A DNA stretch of 64,000 bases. Origin: Amoebidium appalachense. Taxonomy: Eukaryota; Ichthyosporea. The DNA is taken from positions 5,084,001 through 5,148,000 of the forward strand of contig CAVNZM010000014.1 in assembly GCA_963693365.1 (NCBI GenBank), given 5' to 3'. Position numbers and translations under genes: made by a program. The first letter of the stretch is position 1. Each line of letters opens with the position of its first letter. The notes below the pieces were generated by a model. It saw only the letters and a list, made by a program, of their open reading frames with translations. It ran no database searches and was not told the DNA's origin. Below, in pieces: positions 36,890 through 50,843 of the stretch.

Positions 36890-37475
36890 TTTTACCAGCA
36901 GGGTGGCAAAACTACAATAACCTTTTATGGTATTCGGGAGCCTCGGGTACCCAAGGGATCTGTCGTGAATACAAGTGAAATTGATAGTGGAAGGATCCAG
37001 AAGAGAAGATCGTGGGCACGAGATGGATTGACAGATCAGCCGATGGATAAACAGATCAGCCGATGGATAAACAGATCGGGGGGGATAGCGGGGGATTGTA
37101 TAAGCAGCTAATGTATACCCTTTACTCGGTCAATTCCAAGTGGGAGGGGGGAGGGGGAGAGGTGCGGGTGTTGCACATTTTCTTTCTTTCTTTCTTTCTT
37201 TCTTTCTTTTTTTTTTTTGGTGTGTGTGTGCGAGGGAGGGGGGGGGGGGGGGGGGGAGGGGGGGGGGGGGTCCCCCAATGTCGCCGAACGGGGTCAAGCC
37301 CGGCAGCAAACCGTATATGAAAGCATATGTTTGGTAAAGGGAGTGCCCCAAGATATTGTCGTTGTGCTGCAGATGAACCGTGGCCGGGGAAGTGGCTTTT
37401 TTCCTCTTGGAGATGTTAAAAGGGGTTCCCCTTGCAAGCCACGTGTCTACCGTAAGGCCCCTACGACTTGAAATG
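36890..37475 (+). other. possible coding remnants, unidentified
   Basis: Downstream of an AG at 36899-36900 a frame reads GGKTTITFYGIREPRVPKGS and continues to a stop near 37111; after a CT-rich/T-run and G-run block, 37273-37471 reads VPQDIVVVLQMNRGRGSGFF in a second frame. Composition is protein-like and not repeat-derived. 37031-37080 holds a 20-bp direct repeat (GATGGATAAACAGATCAGCC). No family recognised; could be exons of one gene, a decayed gene, or chance. Confidence 0.25.
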
Positions 37476-37610
37476 TTTACAGGAGTCTATCGTCGCATGC
37501 AGCGGGTCTTTTAGGGCGGAAGATCCGCCCAAAATACCCACCCCAGATATTTTCTTTTTTCTGCAGTATGGATTTATACGTATGCCTGTTATTATGGGAT
37601 GCATGTGGCA

Positions 37611-37615
<5 letters not shown>

Positions 37616-37699
<84 letters not shown>
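37616..37699. repeat. (GT)n microsatellite
   Basis: Pure GT array of about 84 bp. Confidence 0.95.
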
Positions 37700-38100
37700 C
37701 AAAGGAGCATCAGCTTATCGTTTTTAGCACATGTTCGGCAACTTCAATAGGAATAATCGGTGCTTGTGGGTGAGGATGATGGTAGTGTGTTAGTTAGTGT
37801 TTTGTTTTCAGCAAAAGAAGTGATTGGCAGCCAAATCGAACCAAGTGGCTATATCGCTCCCTTAAGGAGATGATAAAGCACATCCCAGAACTTAACTGCA
37901 TACCGAGATGGATGCATCAAATCAACCACTGAATTGGCTGCCCACACAAAACGTCTCAAACCCACCCATTTATAGCCAAAATACACTGCGGGGTTGTGAT
38001 TGTGGGACGAATGAGTTGCAGATATCAATGGGTAGGTTTCGAGCAAGAAGTTTCTACGGCACGGACTTGAACCTATAATCTTCTGTATGCAAAACACACT

Positions 38101-39559
<1,459 letters not shown>

Positions 39560-39560
<1 letters not shown>

Positions 39561-40070
39561 TGCACATCACCCATACAGTCTCGGCAAAATGACATTCGTT
39601 TTTACAGCAATCAGCAAACTATTTAGAAAATTTTCTTCGCAATCCGGCAGGTGCAGACGATGCATTCACCAGATCAATTTGCACGGTTTGCTTTTCCGTA
39701 GCAGGCACAAGATCGACAGGTATACAGATACATCGGCATTTTATTTTCTTATCACCACTCAGTGATTTATAATCACACAGTGATTTGTTTAGTAAATCTA
39801 TAACATAATATCATATTAGATGTCGGTCATGGCTAGCGATATCAAACACCATCTGCCTATATTGGGTGCTCGATCAAGCAACTCATACTGAGCTCTAATA
39901 GAAAGACTGCCTCTTAGCTCAACACTAATCAAAACCATTTTGGTAACCCATCTTAATCGAAGCTTGTGCATCTCCCTCCGTCAAAACTAATGCCCAGGGG
40001 TCCTTGCTCATTGCAATCTCAGCTAAATAAGTACCCAGCATTTATCTCGTCCATTTCAATCTCAGCCCAA
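39560..40070. other. AT-rich intergenic stretch
   Basis: Ordinary composition, repeat-free, downstream of the Cys-rich gene on the minus strand. No frame or RNA gene recognised. Confidence 0.6.
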
Positions 40071-41438
40071 TTAAGCACTGCACTTCCACTGGCACATAGC
40101 GCTGTATCGCGAATCACAACCGGTTGCCTGGCACCACGAATCAGGAATGTTAGCCACAACACTCCCACACATCTTGCTTGGGTCCTTCTTCCCGCTTGCA
40201 TTTAGCTCACACACGCTATCAAGTGTAGCCTTAGAGCACTTGTTATCGCGGCACCACTTATCCGGGATTGAAATGGGCGCAAGGGAGCGGCAGGCGGTGG
40301 CTGTGTCGAATGAACGTTGGACCTTTGGGAAAAATGCCGTGTTGTCCTCCCAGTAGTTGTTTGTGCACTCGGCGGCACTTTGGAGCAGACTGCGAACCTG
40401 TGGGTGGAATAATGATGTGTGGGTGGGTGGCTGGGGGAAGGGGGGAGGTGGGGGAGGGGAAGGGGGGAGGGGGAAAGGGGAGAAGGAGTGGTGGCTGTAC
40501 ATGTGGTGGTGTTTGGGGTTGGGATGGAGGGGGGGGGAGGGATGGGAAGGAGGGCGGGATGGGCGGATGGGGGGGGGGGGGGGGGGGGGGAGGGGGGGGG
40601 CACTGTATCGAACATTGGCAAGGGACAGGTGCCTTTTAGTTTTTGCTTTTTTTTTTTTTTTTTTTTGGTGATGGTGGTGGGGGAGGTGGGAAAGCCGAGA
40701 AGGGGGGCCGGGGGAGGAGGAGGAGGATAGGGGCAGGGGGGGGGGGGGGGGGGGGGGGGGGGGAGGGGAGGGGGGGGGGGGTGGGAGGGGGGATGGGTTG
40801 GAAGGATGAGATGAGGGGTTGTTGGGGAAAGCAAGTTTGAGGAGGTGGACGGGAGGGGGGAGTGGGGTGGGGAGGGGGGGGGGGGGGGGGGGGGAGAGGG
40901 TTGTCAAAGTCTATAATGTACTGTGTGCACAAGCCTGTGGTCCGGGAGCGGAAGAAGGTGTCTGTGCATGCTGACTCGTTGTGCAAATTGCAGTAGAATT
41001 GGGAACCTTATATGGTATACACCTGCGGGTTACGGTATCGGTAATTGAGGTACCGGAATGTTGAGCTTGGGGACCCATCTAAGTGCTACATGTGCATGTG
41101 TGTGTGTGTGTGCGGGTCCGTGTGCAAACCCTTCATATCTAGATATATTTAGGTGTGTATTGATGAATGCAAAGAACCACACACTGGTTTGTGGGGGACC
41201 CATCTAAGTGTTACATCTGCATTTTTGTACAAATTGTGCGCAGCTGTGTTTGTCCGTGTGCAAAGCTTCACATCATACCTATATATTGTATTGAGGTGTG
41301 TATATATGTATGCAGAGAACCACAGGTGTTTGCACGTGTTACAACTCGACAACTCGAAGAATTCTTACCTGCACTGTATTGAGGTCTGGGTAGGCCCAGA
41401 GGGTGCCAGCAATCAGACCTGTTGTGAAGGCAGTAGAC
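40071..41438 (-). CDS. Cys-rich, probably extracellular protein, 3' exons
   Basis: Three minus-strand exons fit in phase: 41438-41369, 41006-40922, 40389-40071 (stop at 40071-40073). The first two encode related segments, YCLHNRSDCW and YCNLHNESACTD, which look like repeats of one small disulfide unit. The last exon has a second repeated unit: IPDKWCRDNKC and IPDSWCQATGC, each followed by a further Cys, and ends MCQWKCSA. The cysteines and N-linked sequons (NRS, NES, NAS) suggest a secreted or cell-surface protein. A further upstream exon at 41989-41957 (DRQQLPSWSPR, followed by GTAAGT) fits phase 0 but is weakly supported. The 5' end with any signal peptide is not identified. Family not recognised. 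Confidence 0.6.
41063..41322. repeat. ~130-bp imperfect tandem duplication
   Basis: GGGGACCCATCTAAGTG and the following sequence (GTCCGTGTGCAAA, GAGGTGTGTAT, GAACCACA) occur twice in a row, at 41069 and 41197. The first copy holds a short GT array that the second lacks. It lies in an intron of the Cys-rich gene. Confidence 0.75.
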
Positions 41439-41442
41439 CTGT

Positions 41443-41475
<33 letters not shown>

Positions 41476-41726
41476 GGATGGGGGGGTTGGGGGGGGGGGG
41501 GGGGGGGGGGGGGGAGGAGAGGGGGGTTCCGTGTGTGGGTAGATGGGTGGGGAGAGGAAGTGCGGGGGGAGGGCGAAAGGGTGGGTGGGGGTGGGGGTGG
41601 GGGGAGAGGAGGGGACGGGGGGGATGGGGGGAGGGGGGAGGGGGTGATGGGAAAAAGGTGGATGATATCAGTTGACACCCCTGTTGTTTGACGAATATCA
41701 CCCTAAAGGCATGTCCTCGGTTTTCT

Positions 41727-41782
<56 letters not shown>

Positions 41783-41989
41783 AGCTCGAGGGGGGGGGGG
41801 GGGGGGGGGGGGGGGGGAGGGGGGGGAAGTGAAGCATGAGACGTGTCCCGTTCATTAGCCGTTGAATCACATTTAATCCACTCAAGAACCCTTAACATGG
41901 ATAATAACAATAAAAATGTAGGATATACATATATATCGTAAATGTCGGATACTTACGCGGGGGGACCATGAAGGTAGCTGCTGCCGGTC

Positions 41990-42056
41990 CTGATCCCCCC
42001 CCCCCCCCCTCCTCCCCCCCTCCCCCCCCCCCCACCAAAAAAAAAAAAAAATGAGA

Positions 42057-42122
<66 letters not shown>

Positions 42123-42743
42123 CCCGGCACAGGTTAGTTGTTGTTGCGTGCCTGAGTCCACCCACCCGCTCCTCCCCTAAAGCAACACACGTCTCCCTCA
42201 TATGATCGGCACCTGCTACCCTCCTCCCCACCCCCTCACACATCCTATCACCTCCACCACCACCACATGCATACACACATAGGCACAAATCTTTGCTGTC
42301 AGGCCTTGTCCCCCCCCTCCCCCCCCCCCCCCCCTCCCCCCTTCCCCCTCCCCCCCCCCACCTCCCCCACCCACACACACACACACCCTTCGCCCCTCGA
42401 ATCTTCCCCAGCCACCACAGTCGAAAGCCCTCCAATCAACTCATTTGAAATCCCTGAAATAATATATTTAGGGATCTCTTTTTCGCCATATTATCAATAC
42501 TGCATGTTCTCTAAAAAATTCCTGATGTGCCATTCAACAAAATATATAATCCCACAATATATGTATCCTAGGACCTGGTGTCATCCAATAATGTTCCATA
42601 TTATTTCCCTTACGTGCCCTCTATTGAGGTGCAAGTGCCAAGCTATGTTTGCCAAGTTGAACCAAAACAACCCAGCTATACTCAGAGAAAGAGCACCTGG
42701 CACACTCTCAGTTTCACGGGCACAAGTAAACCCCCCCCCCCCC

Positions 42744-42774
<31 letters not shown>

Positions 42775-42999
42775 ACTACCCCCCCCCCCCCCCCCCCCCA
42801 AACAACAAAAAAAAAGTCCCATGCCTACCCTTGCACAAATTCATTTTGCTGGGTTAAAGACGGAGAAGCATCAAAGATTATCCAAGCCCATACACACTAA
42901 GGCCTTAAATAGTGGTGAAATGGTGTGTGCGCATCTACGAGCGGTTGGGGTTTCACCACTACAAGTCTTTAAACAGCACGGCAAATAGTCTAGCTTTCC

Positions 43000-43068
<69 letters not shown>

Positions 43069-43199
43069 GGTTGGGTTCTGAAAACACCTACACATGCTGT
43101 ACATACTCTTCTTTCCCAATACCATACTTATATTCTTACATATTGTTTCTTATACAAAACTTATAAACCACATATGCCAAACTGAGTTCCCATACGCGC
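41990..43199. other. region between Cys-rich and F-box genes, repeats and unassigned DNA
   Basis: C-run/A-run composites at 41996-42052 and 42731-42812, a CA array at 42060-42120, C-rich DNA at 42311-42366, and GT plus G-run at 43003-43068. Between them 42420-42720 is ordinary AT-rich DNA without a convincing frame. It may include upstream exons or promoter of the Cys-rich gene. Confidence 0.6.
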
Positions 43200-44995
43200 T
43201 CACATAGTCTCAACATCCCACCGTAGACTCAGGTTGGTGAGCCCAGTGCACGTGCTCAAAGCAGACACATCCTTCACTCCGCTGCAAACAAGATTCAATG
43301 ATCGCAATTTCACGCATGAACTCAGCGCGTTTATGTCGCGCACATAGCGACATTCATCGATATCCACGCTCGTTAGCTCTCGGCACCGCCCCAAAGAGGA
43401 AACGTCACGAATTCCACGGCACCGAATTACCGAAACCGCCCGCAAATTCGGACAGAGCGAGAGAGGGTCCAACGACGTAACGCACGCGCAGTTGCGAATT
43501 TCGATGTTTTGCAAATTCACGCAATGGGTCAGGGGTGTTAGATCGTCGATCTCGTGCATGTAGATTAGCTCGATCGCGTTCAATCGCACGCACGATGACA
43601 ACGGGTCGAGGCTCCGAACCAGCGAGTTATCTTTAAACTGTAGAATTTTCAAATTAGTGCACGCGGCGATGGCGGAAATGTCTCGAATGTTCCGGCACTC
43701 CCTTAAACTTAACAGGCGTAGCTGATTGGCCGCAGCGGACATGAGGGCGGATATATCGTCCAATGGACGGCAGTCTTCGAGGTTGAGTGACGTCATTGAC
43801 GACCAATTGCGAATGCCCTCAAGGGTGTAGAAGCGGGAGCCTGTGTGTGTGTGTGTGTGTGGGTGGGGTGGGGGGGGGGGGGGGGAGAAGGAAGAGGGGG
43901 AGGGGGCGACGGGTGGACGGCGAGGGGCAGGAAGGGGGGAGGGGGAGGGAGGGGATAAGATATCTGGGAAGTAAAGATTGTGTGCGGATTCTGTGTGCGG
44001 CGAGGAGTGGTGTGTGTGTGTGTTGGGGGGGGGGGGGGGGAGGGGGGGGGGAGGGGGGGGGGGGTGGCCAAAAGGGGGTCGGTTTGTTTGTGTGTTGTGC
44101 TTGTTCATACATAGGCTTGGTGTTAGAAAGGGAAGAGTGGAAGGCAAAGGCATTTGTGCACATTGAATATGTGAGAGTGTAAGTGTGAGTGAGTGACGCG
44201 TGCGTGTGTATGTGTTTGTGTGTGTGTGTGTGTGTATGCATGTATAAGGGGGGGAAGCAGGAGAGAAATATGGGCCGCTAGGGTGCTCATGCGGGTACAT
44301 TGGCATGTGGGTGCAAGGATGAAGGAAGCAGTGTGTGTGTGTTGGGGTGGCGGTGGCGGCGGCGGCGGCAGGGGGGGGAGAGGGGGGAAGGGGGGGGGAG
44401 GGGGGGTTTGAATGGGGGGGAGGGGGGGGGGAGGGGGGAGTAGGGATGGCTAAGGTGCCCACATATGGATTTTTGGGTTCCTGAGGTGAACAAAATCGGC
44501 AGGCAAGGGGAAGGGCGGGATGGGCGGGGGTGGGGGGGAGGGGTTTGAGGGTGGGGGGGGGGGGGGGGGGGGGGGGGGGAAGGGGGGGGGGGGGAGGTGA
44601 AATAATGCCATAGTAATGTGTATAAGAGAGTGGTATCAAGGCAGACATTGGTTGAAAATTCGGTGTCTATAATCTTTTTTCTTTTAAACCATGTTTATTC
44701 CGACAGCATCTTTGTTCTCTGTAACGTAAAATCTTATTCCCCCTTCCCCCCTCTCTTTCTCCCCCCCCCCCAAACCCCCACCCCCTTCCCCCTCCTCTGC
44801 ACTCCTTCCCTCCCCAAAAGGGCGCATGTATGCCCAACCCTCCTTTTTAACAGCATCATCCTTGCTTTAAAATCCAAAAAAAAAAAGGTAGATAAACAAT
44901 CATTCCCGAACATTATATCAGGATTCCGAAGAAGAAAAGGGAGGAACAGGGAAGGAGCCAGTGCTGTGTGTGCGTGCCTTGTGGGCGGGGCGGGG

Positions 44996-45032
<37 letters not shown>

Positions 45033-45843
45033 GAATGATAAACGTACCGGGCAAATCCACCTCTTCCAGGCCTTTACAGGCACACAACTGCGCCAAATCC
45101 GTCACAAGCGGACACTTGCCCACTCTCACCTTACGTAAGGCAGGGAGCCCTGCCAAAGTACCCACATCCTCCAAATTGGCACATCCCTCAACCTCGACAA
45201 CTTCGAGCTTTTGGCATGGCAAAAGTGGGTACAGATCGGTCATCTCACGTATACCAACGAGGGATACATGAACGAGGTTTGCGCAATGTTCCATTCCGTA
45301 GATGTGAGGGGAATTGGCAATGGTGAATGAGACGAAACGTGATCCAAAAAAGGCGAAAAGATCTTCGAGGCTTTCCTCAAAACCGTCGATTAATACCACT
45401 TTTGCTCTCTTCAGATGTAGGGTGATCAATTTAGCGACATTGTGCGTTTCCGAACCAACATGCACAGGTGAAGGCTGTGCATATGCATTTGTGGCATAGT
45501 TAGGTGGACTGATTACAGGTGGGTGTGTAAGTCTTATAGACACGTTTGTAGCTACACGGCCCCATGCGGCAGCCCACTCATCGAACTGTGTGTAGATGTT
45601 TTCATGTTGCGGGAAGTTGGTGCATGCTTGGAGTGAAACAGTTGTGCGTGGTGAATTAGTTGCTTTAATGCTGTTAGGGAGGTTGTTTCCAAGAAGAAGC
45701 GTGCCTGGAATAGGGGAGAAGTTTCTGGAAACATAGCACCATCTACGAGATACGAGAGAGCATTCAGACCGTGTTTTGTAGTCGGCAACGAAGGAGAATA
45801 CGTGGCCTAGAAGGTCGTCTGGTAGAAGCTCTGTGTAATCCAT
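43200..45843 (-). CDS. F-box / leucine-rich repeat protein
   Basis: Two minus-strand exons, 45843-45048 and 43840-43200, joined across a 1.2-kb repeat-filled intron (donor CCCG|GTACGT, acceptor in a CA run, phase 1) give 478 residues. An F-box at residues 6-40 (LLPDDLLGHVFSFV, CSLVSRRWCYVSR) would bind SKP1 in an SCF ubiquitin ligase. From about residue 140 to the end there are some 11-13 LRRs of the form L-x2-L-x-L-x2-C-x2-I-x-D-I-S-A-L-x-x-C, for example SLVRSLDPLSSCVRLNAIEL and RYVRDINALSSCVKLRSLNL; LRRs of F-box proteins typically select the substrate. The exon break falls between repeats. The specific substrate cannot be told. The start is the first ATG after stops, just before the F-box, as usual in this family. 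Confidence 0.85.
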
Positions 45844-47002
45844 CTTTGCTCATGGATCAGTGAACGCGGTGGACGTTACGCTTTTGGGTTATCTAAAGAG
45901 CAGAAAACAGTGTTGGGTTAAGAAATAGTAGGCGCTAACAGAAAACGTGGGAACTAAAGCTTAAGGAGCATGGATATTCCTGCAGGCAAACCCTACACAA
46001 GGGGTTCTCGCACAAGTTCGGGAGGGAATGTTTGGCGTGATTGCGCAAGCATGTTACAGGTAAACACAACGTGCACGACCATGCGAATCTCTCGTTCGCT
46101 AGGCATAAGTATAAATTAGTATTGTTTACGTTCGTGTGTTTGTGTGTGCGTGCGTGTAGTGTGTGTGCAGGTGCGTGGGCCGCTGTGTGTATCATCGGCG
46201 TTGATGTGCGGAAGTGTGTGTGTCAGTGCGTGTGTGGGGCCGTGAATGGGTGTGCGTGTGTGTCTGTTAAATAGGTTCGCACGTGCGCTGCCCTGTAAGG
46301 CCTTAAAGGTGCATAGCTACTGCGTCTCTGTCTTCGCGTCTCTGCAGCTGAAAATTTCAAAACTTTTGGGGCGCCGCCGTTTTGAAGAAGGCAGTGAACT
46401 GAGCCATCACCAAAGCGGTCAAAAGCAGAAAAGCAGTAGATCGCTGATTGGTGTGATGGCTGCGATAAGTAGACCTGAGCTTATAGTGAGCTGGGTCATG
46501 CACAGTTTGGATTAGCTACATATCACACTAAAGTTTTACTATTACTTGACTCTCACTTGTGAACCGGCCCTCTTTTTGTTGTCTCGTTTTTGAGAAAGTT
46601 CCCTCCCTCTCTGGTTTACCTTTTCTTTGCAAAACGGCACGCAGGTGCACATACTGAGATTTTCCCGTGCACTTTTCGCTTTCCCTTGTCGAGTTGTCTT
46701 TTTCCACGCCTCTTTACAAGATTTGAGCGCCTGCTCTGCTTTCCAAACCCACCTACACGCGCTCATGCACGGATGACCTCAGGAAGCCTCTCCTTTTCAT
46801 CACGCTCCACGCATGTAGTATTGACATCAGTGCCAAGTCACCATGCTTTCAACATAGATGCTAAGCTCACACGTGCACGAAGGAAAAGAATAATACCTAC
46901 GTTTATGACATTCCCTTTCTGCAGCGCCGGACGCTGGATTTTTTGATCCTTGTGTTCGTTGTCCTGCTTCGTCTACAAAAGTCGGCACCGAAGGAAAGAA
47001 CC
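45844..47002. promoter_or_regulatory. shared upstream region between F-box gene (minus) and ADK (plus)
   Basis: The two genes are transcribed away from each other, so this 1.16-kb stretch should hold both promoters. It is GT-rich at 46130-46262 but otherwise free of long repeats, unlike the introns. An ATTGG (inverted CCAAT) lies at 46446-46450. No clear TATA box was seen for either gene. Confidence 0.4.
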
Positions 47003-49626
47003 ATGTCACCTCAACAGAAAGATGCCGCTTTGAATGGATTCAATAACATGACTAGCCCACGCCTAGTGGTCTTTGGCAACCCCATTTGTGACTACATAGT
47101 ACCCACAACACTGGAATTTCTAATAGAAAACGGTCTCCGCGTGAACGTGGAAGGCCATCATCCCCAGTTCTCCGACGAGAAGAAAAAATCACTACTCTCA
47201 CATGCACAGAGTAGAAATGACGTGGTGGTGGTTCCGGGGGGTGCGGCGGTAAATACTGCACGGGTGGCTGCGTGGTTGCTGGGCGGCAACGGTGTGGTTG
47301 GATGCATCGGGGGCATTGGTGGTGATGTTAAGGGTAAAATGATAATTCGGGCGTGTGAGGAGGCAGGATGTGTGCCGTGTTTTTCGGAAATCGAAAACGA
47401 GTGTACCGGAAGTTGTGCAGGTTTCGTACTTCCCGGCGGTGACAGGACTCTAGTGGCTGCACCGGGGGCGTTTAAGAAGTACTCGGTTCACCACATCGAA
47501 AAGTCGAATGAAAACACCGGGATATTGGAACATGCAGATCTTTTTTACACTACGGCGTTCACATTTACAAACGAAAATCGGCATGAAGTGAACAAGTATG
47601 TCATGGAATACCTCATTACTAAGCGGGCTAACCAAGCACGTAAATTTCTTCGACATCCCGAAAACGAGCTTGCCAAAGGCCCAGGGATTTGTGTATTGAA
47701 TCTGAGCTCAATCACACTCGCAGACAAACAAGATGTGCTTGAAAGGTTCGTGTCGCTGATAGGGGGGTTCGATGTTTTGTTTGGGAATGAGGAGGAGGTA
47801 TTAGCATATGCCGAGTCCCTTGCCCCTGTTCTGCAGGAGGCGGCAAGAAACGAAACAGGTGATTAAACCTCCTTCTCTCTTTACCCATCTTTGTTTTCCA
47901 CTGTTGTATGGACTCACCCATGACCTATGGCTCTTTCCCTTTAGCCTGACAGCATCCCGCCCTTCCCTCCCCCCGGCCACTCTCCACCCGTCCCTCCCTT
48001 CCCCCTCCCCTCCCCTCCCCCCCCCCTCCCCCCAAACACACACACACACATACACGCTTTCCTTCCATACAAACAAATCCCCTCTATCTTCGCCTTTCTC
48101 CCCCCTACCCCCTTTCCCACCGTCCCTCCCTCCCTCTCCCCGAGGCACCCCTCTCCCCCCCTCAACTTTTTTGCCCCTTCTTCTTGACTCTCCTTCCCTC
48201 CCTCCCTCCCTCCCTCCCTCCCTCCTTCCCTCCCTCCCTCCCTCCTTCCCTCCCTCCCTCCCTCCCTCCCCCCATCCCCCCCCTCCCTCTCTCCCTCTCT
48301 TGCTCCCTCCCTCCCTTTCTCCCTCCCTCCCTCCCTCCCTCCCTCCCTCCCTCCCTCCCTCCCCCAACCCCCCCTCCCTCCCTCCCTCCCTCTCTCGCTC
48401 CCTTCCTCTCTCCCTCCCTCCCTCCCTCTCTCGCTCCCTCCCTCTTACCATCCCTCCCTCCCTCTCTCACTCCTTCCCTCCCTCTCTCGCTCCCTCCCTC
48501 CCTCTCTCCATCCCTCCCTCCCTCTGCCAACTCCCCTCCCCACGCTAAGGCTCTCTGTCTCTTTGTCTCAGTCCTCGTGTCTTTCTCTCTGCTAGTGCCC
48601 CCCCCCCCCCCCCCACCCCACCCCCTCCCCCCCCCCCTCCCCTCCCTCCCTCACCCCCCTCCCCCCTCGCCCCCTCCCCCCCTCCCCCCTCCCCTCCCCT
48701 CTACCCCCCTCCTTCCCGTCCCCTCCCCCCCCTTAAAAAAAAAAAAAAAAAAGGAAAAAAGAGAAAAAGAGTTTTTTGTTTCTGCTGTTCTTGCATTGAC
48801 TCACTTACCCCCCCCCCCACCCCCCCCCCCCCCCCCCCCTCCCCTCCCCCATTTCTTTTTTTTTCCCGTGCCCCCTCCCCCCCCCCCCCCCCCCCCCCCC
48901 GGGGGGACTTGCTGCTCCTCTCTTCTTGTGTTTCCATTATTCATATTTGAAGGTTAGTTACCGGGGGGAGGCGGGGGTTGGAAGGGTGGGGGGGGTGGGG
49001 GGTGGGAGGGGGGAAGGGGGAAGGGAGGGGGGGGGGGAGGAAGGGAAGAAGGGGGAAGGTGGGGGGGGGGGGGGGGGGGGGGGGGAGGGGGGCTGGAACA
49101 GGTTGAGGAGAGCGCAGTGAAGCAGTGTTGATAAAACATGGACGGTTGGATTGGGCCGTGGGTGGGGAGAGAAGGGAGATGGCATATATATATATATATA
49201 TAGAAAGGGGAGGGAGAGGGGTAGTGGAGCGATCAAGTTTTACCCTCCTTGTAGAGCGATTGTAATTTGGAGGCAACATTGGTGTATTGTGGCTGTATCT
49301 GGGATCCACCCCTCCCCCCTCCCCCCCCTCCCCTCCTTCCCTCCCCCTAAACACACACACACCACCACCAAAACTATTGCTACCACCACCGCCACCACCA
49401 CCACAAGCACTACACACACAACTTACCCCCCCCCCCCCCCCCCCCCTCCCTGCCCGGAGCCTTTCCTCATTCCCCCCCCCCCCCCCCCCCCCCCCCCCTT
49501 GCCCCCCTCCTTTCCCCCCCCCCCCGTTCCCTCGCCTGCACATGCAGGAAACCGGTGCACACACACACACACACACACACACATTTTCGTAAACGATGGG
49601 TAACACATGCTTATTGCTGACTTCCC

Positions 49627-49668
<42 letters not shown>

Positions 49669-49732
49669 AATAATAAAAAAAAACTGCACTTTTTGCTCTC
49701 CGTGTGAATGTGTACTTTGCACTAATACATTA

Positions 49733-49774
<42 letters not shown>

Positions 49775-50475
49775 ACACACACACACAAGTACACAAGTAT
49801 GCTCACCCGCCTAAAAATAGTGTGGTCCCTCCCCCTTCCCCCCCCCCCCCTCCCCCCTTGCCTACTTGCCTACCACCCCTACCCGGTAATCAAATAAACT
49901 GATAATATTAGAAACTAACACACATGTTTGATACACACAGACACCCATCCCATGCTACCCTCATCGACCGAAACACTTGACGAAAGACAGAGAATTCTCG
50001 TTGAGACTTCCACCAGCCTCTCTTCACATATGAACACACATGGCCCCGGTTTGGTCGTCATCACCCGAGGTTCTGAGCCTGTACTTGTGGTGGACAGGAG
50101 GGGTGGGTGGTCCTTCCACCCCGTTCCACCTGTTTCCGCAGAGGAAATGGTAGACACTGTAGGTGCGGGAGATGCATTTGTAGGGGGGTTTTTGGCGCGG
50201 ATGTTAAGGTTGGTGACTATGAGAGGTAATAATGGGACGGGCGAGATGGAGGGTGGGAGGGGAGAGGGAGGGGGGCAGGACGGGAAAGTGGGCGGGGGTT
50301 GGAGTTTCGGGGAGGTGCGGGGGGTGGAGAGAGTGGTGGGGGTAGGTGTGGGTGGTTGTGTGCGGTCGGGGAGGATGTGAGGTTGTGTGTGCAGACTGGG
50401 CTGTATGCTGCGGGGATGGTGTTGAGGGCCGTGGGGTGTACGTTGCCAAAGAGTCCCCCTGATCTGGTTGTGTAG
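47003..50475 (+). CDS. ADK: adenosine kinase (PfkB/ribokinase family)
   Basis: Phosphorylates adenosine to AMP with ATP (family knowledge). Exon 1, 47003-47858, starts MSPQQKDAALNGF and has the hallmarks VVFGNPICDYIV, GGAAVNTARVAAW, CIGGIGGDVKGK and VLFGNEEE. Exon 2 begins at 49941 after a 2.1-kb intron (phase 1 on both sides) and carries VVITRGSEPV and the PfkB signature 2 DTVGAGDAFVGGF with its catalytic Asp. The C-terminal helix and end, TGLYAAGMVLRAVGCTLP, match the animal ADK ending but are in another frame, ending at TAG 50473-50475. The switch occurs in G-rich DNA at 50222-50394: either an indel, or a ~170-bp intron (GT at 50226, AG at 50393-50394). The intron and everything to its right belong to the duplicated unit A. 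The start is the first ATG in frame; an ATG at 47048 would still leave the N-terminal strand. Confidence 0.88.
48190..48535. repeat. (CCCT)n array in ADK intron 1
   Basis: About 340 bp of CCCT tetramers with CTCT and CCTT variants. Its right edge is close to where similarity between units A and B begins. Confidence 0.95.
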
Positions 50476-50812
50476 TGTTTTTTAATGTGAAGTTTGGTTG
50501 CTAGAACTATTGGCTTTAGAGAATGTGTATTATGGATTTATTTTTAATTGTTGTGGGGGGGGGGGGGGGGGGGGGGGTTAACCTAACTTTCCCTGGTCTT
50601 TTACCATATGTGGATGCTTGAATTTACGTCATTACAGTATGCATATTCTGGTATTGCCAAATGCTGTTTTGGTGGAGGAGGGGGGAAAGGAAGGAAGGGG
50701 GGAGTCCTAACTTTTTCCCTTTTTTTATCATGTGCGGATGCTAGAATGTGCATCTTTTCAGTACTCTATTATAGTTCTGTCGAATGTAATTGATAAAGGG
50801 GGATAAAGTGAA

Positions 50813-50843
<31 letters not shown>

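Larger units (their letters stand above)
32119..36900. other. gene-poor region with minisatellites
   Basis: 32119-32800 is ordinary AT-rich DNA that should include the promoter of the membrane-protein gene. Then come GT arrays (33060-33154, with GT-rich DNA to 33460), a minisatellite (33645-33875), G-runs (34665-34697, 35295-35310, 35346-35370), two C-run/A-run composites (35594-35628, 35692-35770) and GT arrays (36450-36660). Short frames such as the minus-strand one at 35946-36161 have protein-like composition but no recognisable motif or splice partner. Confidence 0.6.

Noticed and set aside
38045-38080. GGTTCAAGTCC, second tRNA-like motif on the minus strand
   Set aside because: The T-stem does not pair beyond two bases and no cloverleaf can be drawn.
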